A DNA stretch of 64,000 bases from JALORV01 sp963703945 (GTDB lineage: Bacteria > Pseudomonadota > Gammaproteobacteria > Burkholderiales > Burkholderiaceae_F). The translations under genes were made by a program, and so were the position numbers. Below are positions 7,449 through 16,401 of the stretch, piece after piece; the stretch's first letter is position 1, and each line of letters starts with the position of its first letter. The stretch is from the NCBI GenBank assembly GCA_963703945.1, contig CAVPGM010000007.1, forward strand, positions 124,001-188,000. Direction: 5' to 3'. The notes below the pieces were generated by a model, which saw only the letters and a program-made list of their open reading frames with translations, was not told where the DNA came from and did no database searches.

Positions 7449-7838
7449 CTAGGCTCCCTGGGCGTAATTGGAAACTTCGATCAGATTGCCGTCCGGGTCG
7501 CGGAAGTACACGGAACGGATCGGCCCTGTCGCGCCGGTGCGCATCACCGGACCTTCGATGATCGTGACGTCGCACTCCGCAAGGTGCGCAATCATGTCGT
7601 CGAGCGCAACGTCCGCAATCAGACACAGATCGGCCGAGCCGGGCGTGGGTAGCGCCGCTTTCGGCTCGAACTCCCGGCCTGCCTGGTGCAGGTTGATCTT
7701 CTGGCGTCCGAACGCGAGCGCCTTGCGTGCTTCGCCGAACGTGACGACCTGCATGCCGAGCACGCGCGCATAGAACGAACAGGTCGCGTCCACGTCGCGA
7801 ACGGTCAGGACCAGGTGGTCGAGTCGGTCGATTCGCAT
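7449..7838 (-). CDS. VOC-superfamily (glyoxalase/dioxygenase fold) protein
   Basis: A 129-residue single-chain VOC protein with two beta-alpha-beta-beta-beta modules. Module 1 opens with IDRLDHLVLTVRDVDATCSFYARVLGM, whose His is a usual metal ligand. Module 2 ends with PIRSVYFRDPDGNLIEVSNY, whose Glu is the usual partner ligand. Close relatives are annotated as glyoxalase-like or fosfomycin-resistance-like proteins, but the substrate cannot be inferred. The start MRIDRLDH at 7838 is preferred because the domain begins there, although the frame extends ten codons upstream. It is convergent with the citE remnant and has no obvious operon partner. Confidence 0.8.
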   Translation of the reverse strand: MRIDRLDHLVLTVRDVDATCSFYARVLGMQVVTFGEARKALAFGRQKINLHQAGREFEPKAALPTPGSADLCLIADVALDDMIAHLAECDVTIIEGPVMRTGATGPIRSVYFRDPDGNLIEVSNYAQGA

Positions 7839-8016
7839 GTGGCAGTCAGGGGCGTGTTCAACCCGCAAAATAGTACAGTCGCCGGCGCTGGATCAGCATC
7901 AAGAAGCCCGCTGCATTCGGCGGTCGCATCACCTCTGCGCACGTCCTTGGCGAAAATCCGAGACCGAGCCATTAGCCTGCCTATAATCCTTCGCACACTT
8001 CGCGGGGAGGGTTCAC

Positions 8017-9138
8017 ATGAAGTCTCCGGATATCGAACTCGAACGCCGCATCGCTTCCCGCCTGATGGACGTCCTCATCCGCGCCGGGCTCATCGTGGCG
8101 CTGGCCTTACTCTGCTACCGGATCTTCTCGCCCTTCCTGACCCTGATGGTCTGGGCGCTGATCCTGGCCGTGACGCTGTACCCGCTGCACCAGATGCTCG
8201 CCGCCAGGATGGGCGGCAGGCAGGGCTGGTCGGCAACGGTGCTGACTCTCCTCGGGGTCGTGTTGATCGTCGCGCCGAGCGCTGTCCTGATGAGTTCGCT
8301 CGGCGACTCGGTGCAACAGCTGATCACCGACGTGCAGAACAACACCCTGGAGATCCCGCCGCCGCGCGACGGGGTCGCCGAATGGCCGCTGGTCGGAAGC
8401 AGGGTGCATGCGCTCTGGTCCAAGGCGCATGCCGACCTTCCTGCCCTGATCAAGAGCATGCAGCCACAGATCGGCGACATCGCCAAGTCGGCCCTTGCCT
8501 TCGTCGCCGGCATCGGCGTCGGACTGCTGGCGTTCGTCGCCTCCTTCATCATCGCCGGGATCATCATGGCCTTCGGGCAGGCCGGGAGCGGTGCCAGCCT
8601 GGCGATCTTCACGCGCATCGTCGGAACGGAGCGCGGCGCGGAGTTCACCAAGCTGTCGACGGCAACCGTCCGCGCCGTCGCGGCGGGCGTCCTCGGCGTG
8701 GCTCTCATCCAGGCCATCATCGTCGGACTCTGCCTGCTGCTCGCAGGCATTCCCTTTGCCGGCATCCTCACGGTCATCGTCCTCGTCCTCGGCATCGCCC
8801 AGGTGCCTGCACTGCTGGTTACGCTGCCGGCGATTGTCTACATCTGGACGACCGGTGACTACGGGACCGGCGAAGCGGCCCTCTACACGGTCCTGCTCTT
8901 TGTCGCCGGCATGGCCGACAACGTGCTCAAGCCGCTGATGCTCGGACGCGGCGTCGATGCGCCGATGCCGGTGATCCTGATCGGCGCGCTCGGTGGCATG
9001 GCTGTCCAGGGCATTCTCGGCATGTTTGTCGGCGCGACGCTGCTGGCGCTCGGCTACCAGATCTTCATGGGCTGGGTGCACACCGACCCGGATGCCGGCA
9101 ACCGCAAGGAAAAGAGCGAAACACCGGCCGCCGGTTGA
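8017..9138 (+). CDS. AI-2E family (TqsA/PerM-like) membrane transporter
   Basis: A 373-residue multi-spanning protein of the AI-2E/UPF0118 family. Hydrophobic segments occur at about residues 20-60, 75-95, 160-190, 225-285 and 300-355. Family members export autoinducer-2 or act as sodium/proton antiporters. The GxxxxALGG-type C-terminal segment (ILIGALGGMAVQGILGMFVGATLLALGY) is diagnostic. A GGGAGGG ribosome-binding site precedes the ATG. It heads a same-strand series with a complete efflux system (outer membrane factor, HlyD adaptor, DUF2955 permease), and the next gene starts four bases after its stop, so it is probably part of that operon. The exported substrate is unknown. Confidence 0.9.
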   Translation: MKSPDIELERRIASRLMDVLIRAGLIVALALLCYRIFSPFLTLMVWALILAVTLYPLHQMLAARMGGRQGWSATVLTLLGVVLIVAPSAVLMSSLGDSVQQLITDVQNNTLEIPPPRDGVAEWPLVGSRVHALWSKAHADLPALIKSMQPQIGDIAKSALAFVAGIGVGLLAFVASFIIAGIIMAFGQAGSGASLAIFTRIVGTERGAEFTKLSTATVRAVAAGVLGVALIQAIIVGLCLLLAGIPFAGILTVIVLVLGIAQVPALLVTLPAIVYIWTTGDYGTGEAALYTVLLFVAGMADNVLKPLMLGRGVDAPMPVILIGALGGMAVQGILGMFVGATLLALGYQIFMGWVHTDPDAGNRKEKSETPAAG

Positions 9139-9142
9139 GCGA

Positions 9143-10703
9143 ATGCGCGCCACCACGCCGCGGCGCGCGCTGCCGCAGCGCCTGCTTCTCGCGGGTTGTC
9201 TGCTGCTGGGTGCCTGCACGATGGTCGGCCCCAATTTTGAGCGGCCGGAAGTCCCGTGGCTGAAGGACTGGTCGAGCAGCGCGCTGCGGTCGGACGCGGC
9301 TTCAAGGACAGACGCGCGAGCGCGCGGCGACCGAAGAGTGGTGGCGCAACTTCAACGATCCGGTGCTCGACCGGCTGGTTGCCGAAGCGCAACGCCAGAA
9401 CACCGACGTGCGCACGGCCGGCCTGCATATTCTCGAGGCGCGCGCCCAGCTCGGCATCGCCGGCAGCACACTCTATCCGCAGCTGCAGCAACTGACAGGT
9501 GAGGCGCTGCGCGCCGGTCAGCAGCAGTCGAACGGCCCCGATTCCGCCTTTTGGAACTACCGCGTCGGGCTCGACATCGCCTGGGAAATCGACTTCTGGG
9601 GCAAGTTCCGGCGCGGCATCGAGTCCGCGGATGCCGCCTACTTCGCCAGCATCGCCACCTACGACGACGCGCAGGTGCTGGTCGCGGCGCAGGCCGCCAG
9701 CTTCTACGCCACGATTCGCACCATCGAACAGCGCCTGCGCATCGCGCATGAGAACGCCGCGCTGCAGAAGCGCAGCCTCGAGATCACCGAACGCCTGTTC
9801 AAGAGCGGCAACGAATCGGAGCTCGATGTCCAGCAGGCGCTGACGCAGTACCTGAGTACTGTCGCTTCGATTCCCGAGCTCGAGGGCAGCCTGCGCCAGG
9901 TGCAGAACGCGCTCAGCGTGCTGCTCGCCCGACCACCGGGTCCGCTGCCCGAGATGGAGGCGGGGCGCGAGAAGATTCCGACGGCCGAACTCGCGGTCAT
10001 CGTCGACCTGCCCGCGGACCTGCTGCGCCGCCGGCCGGACGTGCGCGCGGCCGAGGCGCGTCTCGCCGCGCAGTCGGCCCAGATCGGCGTCAGTGAGGCT
10101 GCTCTCTACCCTTCGATCGCGCTGGTCGGCTCGGTCGGCCTCTCCGCCGCCTCGCTCGACTGGTCGGCGCGCACGCTGCAGTGGGGCGTCGGCCCGGCGC
10201 TGGTGTGGAACATCTTCGACTGGGGCAGGTTGAAGGACCAGGTGCTGGTCCAGGATGCACGCTACCAGCAGCTCTACGAGCAGTATCAGGGCACGGTGCT
10301 GCGAGCCGCCCGCGAACTCGACGATGCCGCTATCGATTTCGCCAAGTTTCGCGCCCAGGTCGACATCCTGCGCGACGCCGTCCAGGCGGCCCGTCGGTCA
10401 CTCGACATCGCGAACATCCAGTATCGCGAGGGGCTGGTCGGTTTTGAGCGTGTCCTTGACTCGCAACGCAGCCTGTTCAGCCAGCAGGAGCGCCTGGTGA
10501 GCACGCAGGGCGGCGTCACGCAGAGCCTGATCTCCGTTTACAAGGCAATGGGCGGTGGCTGGCAGGCCGCCCGCGCCGAGCCCTTCGTCGATGAGCCGAC
10601 GCGCGCCGAAATGAGCGCGCGCAGCAACTGGAAGAATCTGATCGACGCGCCGCTGCCGCCAGCCGACACCGAATTCTTCCCACCCCCGACAGAAACGCCA
10701 TGA
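9143..10703 (+). CDS. NodT/OprM-type outer membrane efflux lipoprotein; frameshifted as read
   Basis: An outer membrane factor of the RND/EmrAB-type efflux family. A lipoprotein signal (LLLAGCLLLGAC, lipobox cysteine near residue 25) is followed by TMVGPNFERPEVP, the usual NodT start. The coiled-coil barrel repeats follow (LVAEAQRQNTDVRTAGLHILEARAQLG; later LPADLLRRRPDVRAAEARLAAQSAQIGVSEAALYPSIALVGSVG). The N-terminal about 50 residues and the rest lie in different frames: ALRSDAAS runs out near 9295 and the conserved EEWWRNFNDPVLDRLV resumes near 9320. A single indel in this GC-rich stretch would restore a normal protein of about 520 residues. It ends ATGA-overlapped with the HlyD gene. It should form the exit duct of the efflux pump. 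Confidence 0.85.
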
Positions 10704-11803
10704 ACCAGGAAACCGCGAACAACGCTGCCCCGGGGGCGGGTACCCGCATCGGTGCGATCGTCATCGCGGTTGTGATCCTCGTCAGCCTGCTGCTTTACTT
10801 CGTCGGTGATCGCCTGACTCCCTACACGACGCAGGCGCGCATCCAGGCCTTCGTCGTGCCGGTGGCGGCCGAGGTGGCAGGCAAGTTCTCGAAGGTGTAC
10901 ATCCGAAACAACGACGAGGTGCAGCCCGGACAACCGCTGTTCGACATCGATCCGAAGCCCTACGAGATTGCGCTGCAACGCGCCCGCGCCGACTACGCGT
11001 CGGTGCGCAGCTCGGTCAACGCGGCGGTCGCCGGCGTGGACGCGGCGCGCGCCGCGCTGGCGGCCGCGCAGGCGAACCGTGCAATGGCCGAAAGCGACGC
11101 CAGCCGCCAGGAGCATCTGTACAAGGAGGATCCCGGCGCCATTTCGGTGCGCCGCGTCGAGAGCGCGCAGGCGACCCGCGAGGAAGCGCGCAGCAAGGCG
11201 CGCCGCGCCGAGGCCGATCTGCGCAAGGCACAGGAGGCCGCGGGTGAGCCGGGCGAGGACAACACCCAGCTGCAGAGCGCCCGCGCGGCAGTCGAGAAAG
11301 CCGAACTGGACCTGGCCCGAACCAAGGTGCTTGCGCCCGCGCGAGGCATCGTCACCGACCTGCGCACCGACGTCGGCCACTACGCGCAGCCCGGCGCGCC
11401 GGTCATGACGCTGATCGCGATGCACGACCTGTGGATCAGCGCCGAACTGACCGAAAACAACCTCGGAAATATCGACCCGGGCGACAAAGTCGCCATCGTC
11501 CTCGACATCCTGCCCGGGGAGGTGCTGACGGGCCGCGTGCGCAGCATCGGCGGCGGCGTCGCCGGCAGCTCGCCACCGCCGCCGGGCACTCTGCCTCAGG
11601 TGCAGAACAGTCGAGACTGGCTGCGCCAGGCGCAACGCATCCCGGTCGCGATCGAGTTCGACCCGGCCGAGCGGCAGCGCCTGCGCGTCGCCCGCATCGG
11701 CGGCCAGGCCGAGGTGCTCGTGTACACGGGCGACAACCCGATCATGAACACGCTCGGCACGTTCTACATCCGCGTCATGAGCTGGCTGTCCTACCTTTAC
11801 TGA
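10700..11803 (+). CDS. HlyD/EmrA-type membrane fusion protein
   Basis: A 367-residue periplasmic adaptor. It has one N-terminal membrane anchor (about residues 15-35, IGAIVIAVVILVSLLLYF). A lipoyl-like half follows (YTTQARIQAFVVPVAAEVAGKFSKVYIRNNDEVQPGQPLFDIDP), then a long alanine-rich coiled coil (about residues 90-200), the second lipoyl half (LARTKVLAPARGIVTDLRTDVGHYAQPGAPVMTL) and a beta-barrel. Such adaptors connect an inner membrane permease to the outer membrane factor. The start codon overlaps the stop of the upstream outer membrane gene. The partner permease here is a DUF2955/FUSC-like protein rather than an RND or MFS pump, a pairing seen in aromatic-acid or drug efflux systems. 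Confidence 0.9.
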   Translation: MNQETANNAAPGAGTRIGAIVIAVVILVSLLLYFVGDRLTPYTTQARIQAFVVPVAAEVAGKFSKVYIRNNDEVQPGQPLFDIDPKPYEIALQRARADYASVRSSVNAAVAGVDAARAALAAAQANRAMAESDASRQEHLYKEDPGAISVRRVESAQATREEARSKARRAEADLRKAQEAAGEPGEDNTQLQSARAAVEKAELDLARTKVLAPARGIVTDLRTDVGHYAQPGAPVMTLIAMHDLWISAELTENNLGNIDPGDKVAIVLDILPGEVLTGRVRSIGGGVAGSSPPPPGTLPQVQNSRDWLRQAQRIPVAIEFDPAERQRLRVARIGGQAEVLVYTGDNPIMNTLGTFYIRVMSWLSYLY

Positions 11804-12860
11804 GTGCTGAACATGCACCCCGGGGACAAGGCGACCCTGCGACTGACCCTCGGTCTCGGCCTCGCCGCGCTGATCGCCTACGGCATGGCGCTCACCGCCC
11901 CCTACGTCGTCTGCGTGATGGCCGTGATCCTGCTCAGCAAACCGGGGCCACCGCTGCCCCTGGTCAAGGGGCTCATCGTCGCGCTGATCTTCGCCGGCTT
12001 GGTCGCTGTTGGCGTAGTGATGGTGCCGCTACTGGAGAACTACGCCATCGCCGGCATCCTGCTGACGGCAGTCATACTCTTCGCGATCTTCTTCGCGAGG
12101 GCTGGTCAGCGGCAGTCCTTTGACCATGGTGCTGGTGATCGCCTTCGCGCTGATGCCGGTGGCGGGCCTCATCGAGCAGGCACTGGTCGGCACGCTGGCC
12201 CTGACGCTCGCTGTCGGCGTCGCCGTCGGTACGCTGGTTGGCTTCATTTCGAGCGCCTTCTTTCCGGACCGGACGGCGCCAACCGCGCCTTCTGCCAAGC
12301 CAACGCGGCCCGGTAGAGCCGCCGCCGCGTGGATTGCCCTGCGCGCGACGTTGATCGTGATGCCCGTCTTTGTTCTCGCACTGACCGATCCGTCGTTCTA
12401 CCTCGCCGCGATCATGAAGACCGTCACGCTCGGCCAGCAGGCCGGCGAGACCGATGCCCGCTCGGCGGGCAAAGAGTTGGTGGGGTCGACGCTGATGGGC
12501 GCCTTCGTTGCCCTTGGAATCTGGTTCGGCCTGTCGCTGTGGCCCAGCTTATGGATGCTCGTACTCTGGATGATGGCCGCGGCGCTCTGGGTCGGCGCCG
12601 CTATCACCGGCGCCCGGCGGTCGCGCTTTCGACCCTCGTTCTGGGCCAACGCGCTGATCACGGCGCTGATCCTGATCGGCCCCGCAATCGAGGACAGCGC
12701 CAGCGGCAAGAGTGTCCTCGAAGGCACCGTCATGCGTACCTGCCTCTTCGTCGGCGTCGCACTCTATGCTTGGGGCACCATCGTGCTGCTCGAGCGCTGG
12801 CGTCCCGCACGGTTGCCGGCGGTCCGGCCCAAACCCGCTTCGGAGGAGAAGCCTGCATGA
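11804..12860 (+). CDS. DUF2955/FUSC-like inner membrane permease; frameshifted as read
   Basis: A polytopic membrane protein related to the fusaric-acid resistance (FUSC)/DUF2955 family. The first half (GDKATLRLTLGLGLAALIAYGMALTAPYVVCVMAVILLS and two more helices) is in one frame up to about 12095. The second half (TMVLVIAFALMPVAGLIEQALVGTLALTLAVGV onward, with six or more helices) is in another. A short intermediate segment, REGWSAAVL, fits the third frame, so the break near 12095-12120 may involve more than one base. Rejoined length would be about 350 residues, normal for the family. The start may be the GTG at 11804 or the ATG at 11813. It is the likely permease for the adjacent HlyD and outer membrane proteins. 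Confidence 0.75.
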
Positions 12861-13315
12861 TTCTCGCCAACTTTCTCGTCGGCCTGGCGGCCATGCTGGT
12901 CTGCCTCGCCATTCAGGCCTTTGTCGCCTTCTGGTGCGTGCGCCACTTCGTGCGCCGGATACGACAAGTGAAACCCGAGGATTATTCGAGTGCCGGCATC
13001 CGGCCATTGCTGGTGGCGATGGTCGCGATGATGCTTGGCACATTCATCCAGGTCGGCCTATGGGGGGTGCTGTTCGTCGTTCTCGGCGAATTCACCGACT
13101 TTTACGAAGCGGTCTACCACTCGGCGGTCAATTTTGCTTCGCTCGGCTACGGTGACATCGTGATGAGCAAGGACAGGAAACTGCTCGGCCCGCTGGAAGC
13201 CATTAACGGCGTGCTGATGCTTGGCATGAGTGCTGCAGCGCTGATGGTCATCCTCCAGCAGTTGGTGAAGCTGCAGTACCGCGACGATTCGCAGGCTGCG
13301 GACGACGATGGCTAG
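12857..13315 (+). CDS. Small two-helix potassium-channel-like protein
   Basis: A 152-residue protein with a hydrophobic N-terminal helix (about residues 2-30), a second helix (45-75), a pore-loop-like segment AVYHSAVNFASLGYGDIVMS, and a third helix (LEAINGVLMLGMSAAALMVIL). SLGYGD corresponds to the TVGYGD selectivity filter of potassium channels. The ATG overlaps the stop of the DUF2955 permease (ATGA), so it is translated in the same operon. Relatives are annotated as ion channel family proteins. Its contribution to the efflux system is not known. It may balance charge during transport, which is speculation. Confidence 0.75.
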   Translation: MILANFLVGLAAMLVCLAIQAFVAFWCVRHFVRRIRQVKPEDYSSAGIRPLLVAMVAMMLGTFIQVGLWGVLFVVLGEFTDFYEAVYHSAVNFASLGYGDIVMSKDRKLLGPLEAINGVLMLGMSAAALMVILQQLVKLQYRDDSQAADDDG

Positions 13316-13662
13316 CGGTAGCAGGGTGTCGCCCGTCGCCTGCTTCGCCCTCGCTGGGTTCGACGCCAGTTGATGTACGGTGCGCCCGCGAGCAGCGGGA
13401 TGAGCGAACCCGGCTGGCGGCGGAGTACATTCGCGGCCGCTGGATCAGGATCAAGGAGGGTCGTGCGATCCACGCGCACCCGACACTCGGCGAGGCGGTG
13501 CAGGAGCCGGCACTGCGGGCGCTCGGCCACGCGCTGAACGTCTGAAGTGGCGCGGGCGCCTGAAGCGAAGCGGGCAGCGGACGCGCGTTGCCTGCCGGCG
13601 GGTCTCGATCGCGTGGCTGGCGCGCGTCGGTAGACTTCGAATCATGAGTCAAACCCCTGGCT
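13316..13662. other. Gene-poor stretch before tadA
   Basis: No intact gene is seen. The stretch contains the short lpd-like remnant described separately. The 100 bases before tadA show an ATG at 13644 (MSQTP-) that would join the tadA frame if one base were missing from the AAACCCC run at 13651-13657. Confidence 0.4.
13450..13545 (+). pseudogene. C-terminal remnant of a dihydrolipoamide dehydrogenase-like gene
   Basis: One frame reads IKEGRAIHAHPTLGEAVQEP followed by ALRALGHALNV and a stop. This matches the extreme C-terminus of pyridine nucleotide-disulfide oxidoreductases such as Lpd, whose HAHPTLSEA motif carries the catalytic His that acts across the dimer interface. No Lpd sequence is recognisable upstream, where the ion channel gene ends 130 bases earlier. 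Only about 30 codons survive, so this is a deletion remnant. The identification rests on one short motif. Confidence 0.45.
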
Positions 13663-14625
13663 GTGATCACGCCTGCAGGCTGGCTGGAACGGCTTGAGCA
13701 AATCGCGGTGCGGCAGGGCGTGCATCTGTCGACGCTGCAGCAGAGGGACGGTCGCGACCTCGAGCTGGTCTTTGGCAGCGCAGCGCTCTACTTCCCGCCC
13801 GATCGCTTGCTCGACGAGCGCGCCGCGAACGAGGTGCTGAAGCATTTTCTCGCGACGGCCGGCGCGATGCTGGCGACGGATCATGTCGAGCTGCGCCGCT
13901 GGATGGTCGACACCGGTTTCGTGCGTCGATCGGACTACGGAACCGACTACCGGCGCGGTGCGTTTCCCGAATGGATGTCGGAGGCCGCGCAGGCGCTCGA
14001 CGCGGTCCGGGTCGGAGCTGCGGTGGGCGAGGCGCGTGTGGCGCGCGATGCGCAGCGCGAAGCGCGGCGGCAGGCCTGGCTCGCGAACCAGATCGAGGTG
14101 ACCGAGGAGGCCGCGGCCCCGCTCGATGCGGACGCGACGTTCATGCGGCTGGCGCTCGACCAGGCGCAAAACGCGTGGGCGCTCGCCGAGGTCCCCGTCG
14201 GCGCAGTTGTCGTGCGCGACGGACAGGTGATCGCGACCGGGTTCAACCAGCCGGTCGGCAACAGTGATCCGACCGCGCACGCCGAGATCCAGGCGATGCG
14301 GGCCGCCGCCGAGTTGCTGGGCAACTACCGGCTGAGCCACTGCGAGCTGTACGTCACGCTCGAGCCCTGTGCGATGTGCGCGGGCGCGATGCAGCACGCA
14401 CGCATCAAGCGGCTCGTCTACGGCGCGGCCGATCCGAAGACCGGCGCCTGCGGCAGCGTCGTCGATCTGTTCGGCGAGCCGCGACTGAACCACCATACGA
14501 CGGTGCGCGCCGGTATGCTGGCCGCGGAATCGGCTGCCTTGCTGTCGCGGTTCTTCGCGGAACGTCGTGAGCACCGGAAGGCTGGACTCCTTCCGGCGGG
14601 CGACGAGCATGACCCGTACGCGTAG
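13663..14625 (+). CDS. tadA: DUF2087 domain fused to tRNA adenosine deaminase TadA
   Basis: A 320-residue protein with two modules. Residues about 1-105 form a DUF2087 domain (YFPPDRLLDERAANEVLKHFLA through RRWMVDTGFVRRSDYGTDYRR). Residues about 160-300 form a TadA deaminase that converts adenosine 34 of tRNA-Arg to inosine, with the zinc motifs HAEIQAMR (His plus catalytic Glu) and PCAMCAGAM. A basic, alanine-rich helix links them. Most TadA proteins are about 150-170 residues without DUF2087. The GTG at 13663 is the only start in this frame. An ATG at 13644 with a more natural N-terminus lies in another frame, so the start may contain an indel. It overlaps the following gene. Confidence 0.85.
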   Translation: MITPAGWLERLEQIAVRQGVHLSTLQQRDGRDLELVFGSAALYFPPDRLLDERAANEVLKHFLATAGAMLATDHVELRRWMVDTGFVRRSDYGTDYRRGAFPEWMSEAAQALDAVRVGAAVGEARVARDAQREARRQAWLANQIEVTEEAAAPLDADATFMRLALDQAQNAWALAEVPVGAVVVRDGQVIATGFNQPVGNSDPTAHAEIQAMRAAAELLGNYRLSHCELYVTLEPCAMCAGAMQHARIKRLVYGAADPKTGACGSVVDLFGEPRLNHHTTVRAGMLAAESAALLSRFFAERREHRKAGLLPAGDEHDPYA

Positions 14626-15526
14626 GACGCTCGGCATGGTCGCTCCGGCAGGGTATCTGCCGGATCCGGCCGTCGTCGACCGGGCCGCGGCATTGTTCAC
14701 CGCGCGTGGCTGGCAGGTCGAAGCCGGCGACAGCATGTTCTCGCGCGACCAGCGATTCGCCGGTCCGGACGATCTGCGGCTGGCCGACCTGATGCGCTTT
14801 GCGACCGATCCGGGCATCGATGTCGTGCTGTGCGGGCGGGGCGGTTACGGCCTGTCGCGCCTCCTCGACCGCATCGACTTCGCGGCGATCCGCGAGCGAG
14901 CGCCCGTCATCGCCGGCTACAGCGATTTCACGGCGTTCAATCTCGCGTACCTCGCGCGCGCCGGCGGAGTGAGCCTCACCGGCGTGTCGGCTGGGGACTT
15001 CGGCGCAGCGGCGCCGGATTCGTACACCGTTGACCACTTTTTCGCGCTGATCGAGTCGGCCGGACAGTCGATCGATGTCGAGCTGGAGGGTCCGCCGGGG
15101 GAGTTCGCCGGGCGGCTGTGGGGCGGCAACCTCGTGATGGTCGCCGCACTCGTCGGCACCCCTTATTTTCCGCGCGTCCGCGGTGGAATACTGGTGCTCG
15201 AGGACGTGAATGAGCCGGCCTACAAGCTGGAGCGGCTGTTCTATCAGCTGGCGCACGCGGGCGTGCTGCAGCGGCAGGCTGCGATCGTGCTCGGCGACTT
15301 CGAGCCGGTCGTGCCGATGCCGAACGACAACGGATACGACCTGAAATCGGTGATCGGCCGGCTACGCGAGATGGTCGATGTTCCGGTCTACACAGGCCTC
15401 GCCTACGGCCATCAGCCGCGCAAGCTGACGCTGCCGATCGGCGGACGGGCCGCGCTCAGCGTGCGGCGCGGAGGCGAGGGAAGACTGGAACTGAGCCGCT
15501 ACCCGTCGCTCGCGCGCGACCGCTGA
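14609..15526 (+). CDS. ldcA: Muramoyltetrapeptide (LD-) carboxypeptidase, S66 family
   Basis: A 305-residue LdcA-type serine peptidase that trims the terminal D-alanine from murein tetrapeptides during cell-wall recycling in the cytoplasm. The N-terminal VAPAGYLPDP, the oxyanion/GRGGYG region (VVLCGRGGYGLSRLLD), the nucleophile serine in GYSDFTAF, the Glu in LEDVNEPAYKLER and the His in YGHQPRKLTLPIG make the Ser-Glu-His triad of the family complete. The ATG at 14609 overlaps the end of tadA by 17 bases. A GTG 14 codons upstream is possible, but the homologous sequence starts near MTRTRRTLGMVAPAG. The protein appears intact. Confidence 0.92.
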   Translation: MTRTRRTLGMVAPAGYLPDPAVVDRAAALFTARGWQVEAGDSMFSRDQRFAGPDDLRLADLMRFATDPGIDVVLCGRGGYGLSRLLDRIDFAAIRERAPVIAGYSDFTAFNLAYLARAGGVSLTGVSAGDFGAAAPDSYTVDHFFALIESAGQSIDVELEGPPGEFAGRLWGGNLVMVAALVGTPYFPRVRGGILVLEDVNEPAYKLERLFYQLAHAGVLQRQAAIVLGDFEPVVPMPNDNGYDLKSVIGRLREMVDVPVYTGLAYGHQPRKLTLPIGGRAALSVRRGGEGRLELSRYPSLARDR

Positions 15527-15549
15527 GCGGAGCGGAATTCCGCGCGACC

Positions 15550-16314
15550 TCAGGATGCGTACGTCGGATCGGCGCGGTCGAGCCTGCGCAGCAGCGCAGG
15601 CCAGACCAGTCCGCTGCCAGCGCCATGGGTGACCCGGTCCCACTGGGCCGGCGCATCATCGACGATCGTTGACGGGATCAGGCGCAGCGGTCCGCCACCG
15701 CTCTGCGCGCGAATCTGCATCATGCAAGACGCCTCGAAGAAGTACATCGCGACGAACGCCTCCGCGACCGAGCGGCCGACCGTAAGCAAGCCGTGATTGC
15801 GCAGCATCAGGCAGCGTTTGTTGCCGAGGTCGTGCACGAGGCGCGGCTTCTCGTCGTCGTTCAGCGCGACGCCCTCGTAGTCGTGATACGCCAGCGACGA
15901 CAGCACGAACATCGAATGCTGCGACAGCGGCAGCAGGCCGGCCTCCTGCGCAGAGACGGCTACGCCGTTGACGCTGTGGACGTGCAGCACGCAAACGGCG
16001 TCGTCGCGGGCAGCATGCACCGCGCTGTGGATCGTGAAGCCGGCCGGGTTGATCTCGTGCGGACTCGGAGCGACCTTGCGTCCCTGCAGGTCGATCTTGA
16101 CGAGGCTGGATGCGGTGATCTCGCTGAACATCATCCCGTACGGATTGATCAGGAAGTGATGATCCGGCCCTGGCAGGCGGGCCGAGATATGGGTGAAGAT
16201 CAGGTCGTCCCAGCCGAACATCGCGACCAGCCGGTAGCAGGCCGCAAGGTCGACGCGCTGCTGCCATTCTGCTGCGCTGACTGTGGAACGGACGTCGAGC
16301 GTGGAGTCGTTCAT
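15550..16314 (-). CDS. Class II aldolase/adducin-domain protein
   Basis: A 254-residue member of the class II aldolase (fuculose-phosphate aldolase-like) family. Zinc-binding histidines are visible in CVLHVHSVNG and LMLRNHGLLTVG, and the family feature LACYRLVAMFGWDDLIFTHISARLPG is at the N-terminus. Enzymes of this fold cleave or isomerise sugar phosphates, but this subgroup, common in Burkholderiales next to TetR regulators, has no assigned substrate. It is divergent from the TetR gene with 87 bases between the start codons, including a TAGAC-TG-GTCTA palindrome, so it is probably the gene controlled by that repressor. Confidence 0.85.
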   Translation of the reverse strand: MNDSTLDVRSTVSAAEWQQRVDLAACYRLVAMFGWDDLIFTHISARLPGPDHHFLINPYGMMFSEITASSLVKIDLQGRKVAPSPHEINPAGFTIHSAVHAARDDAVCVLHVHSVNGVAVSAQEAGLLPLSQHSMFVLSSLAYHDYEGVALNDDEKPRLVHDLGNKRCLMLRNHGLLTVGRSVAEAFVAMYFFEASCMMQIRAQSGGGPLRLIPSTIVDDAPAQWDRVTHGAGSGLVWPALLRRLDRADPTYAS

Positions 16315-16353
16315 CGGGCACCTTGTCGGTCGGGGTCGCGGTCCGCTAATATA

Positions 16354-16365
16354 TAGACTGGTCTA
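16354..16365. promoter_or_regulatory. TetR-family operator palindrome
   Basis: TAGACTGGTCTA is a perfect 5-bp inverted repeat with a 2-bp spacer, set within ATATAGACTGGTCTAGTT between the divergent aldolase and TetR genes. TAGAC-N2-GTCTA is the known core of LmrA/YxaF-type TetR operators, and the adjacent regulator has that type of sequence. Autoregulation plus control of the aldolase gene is inferred. Confidence 0.7.
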
Positions 16366-16401
16366 GTTAGAGAGTCAACAGAGAGCAGAGGACTCGCCTC
16401 C

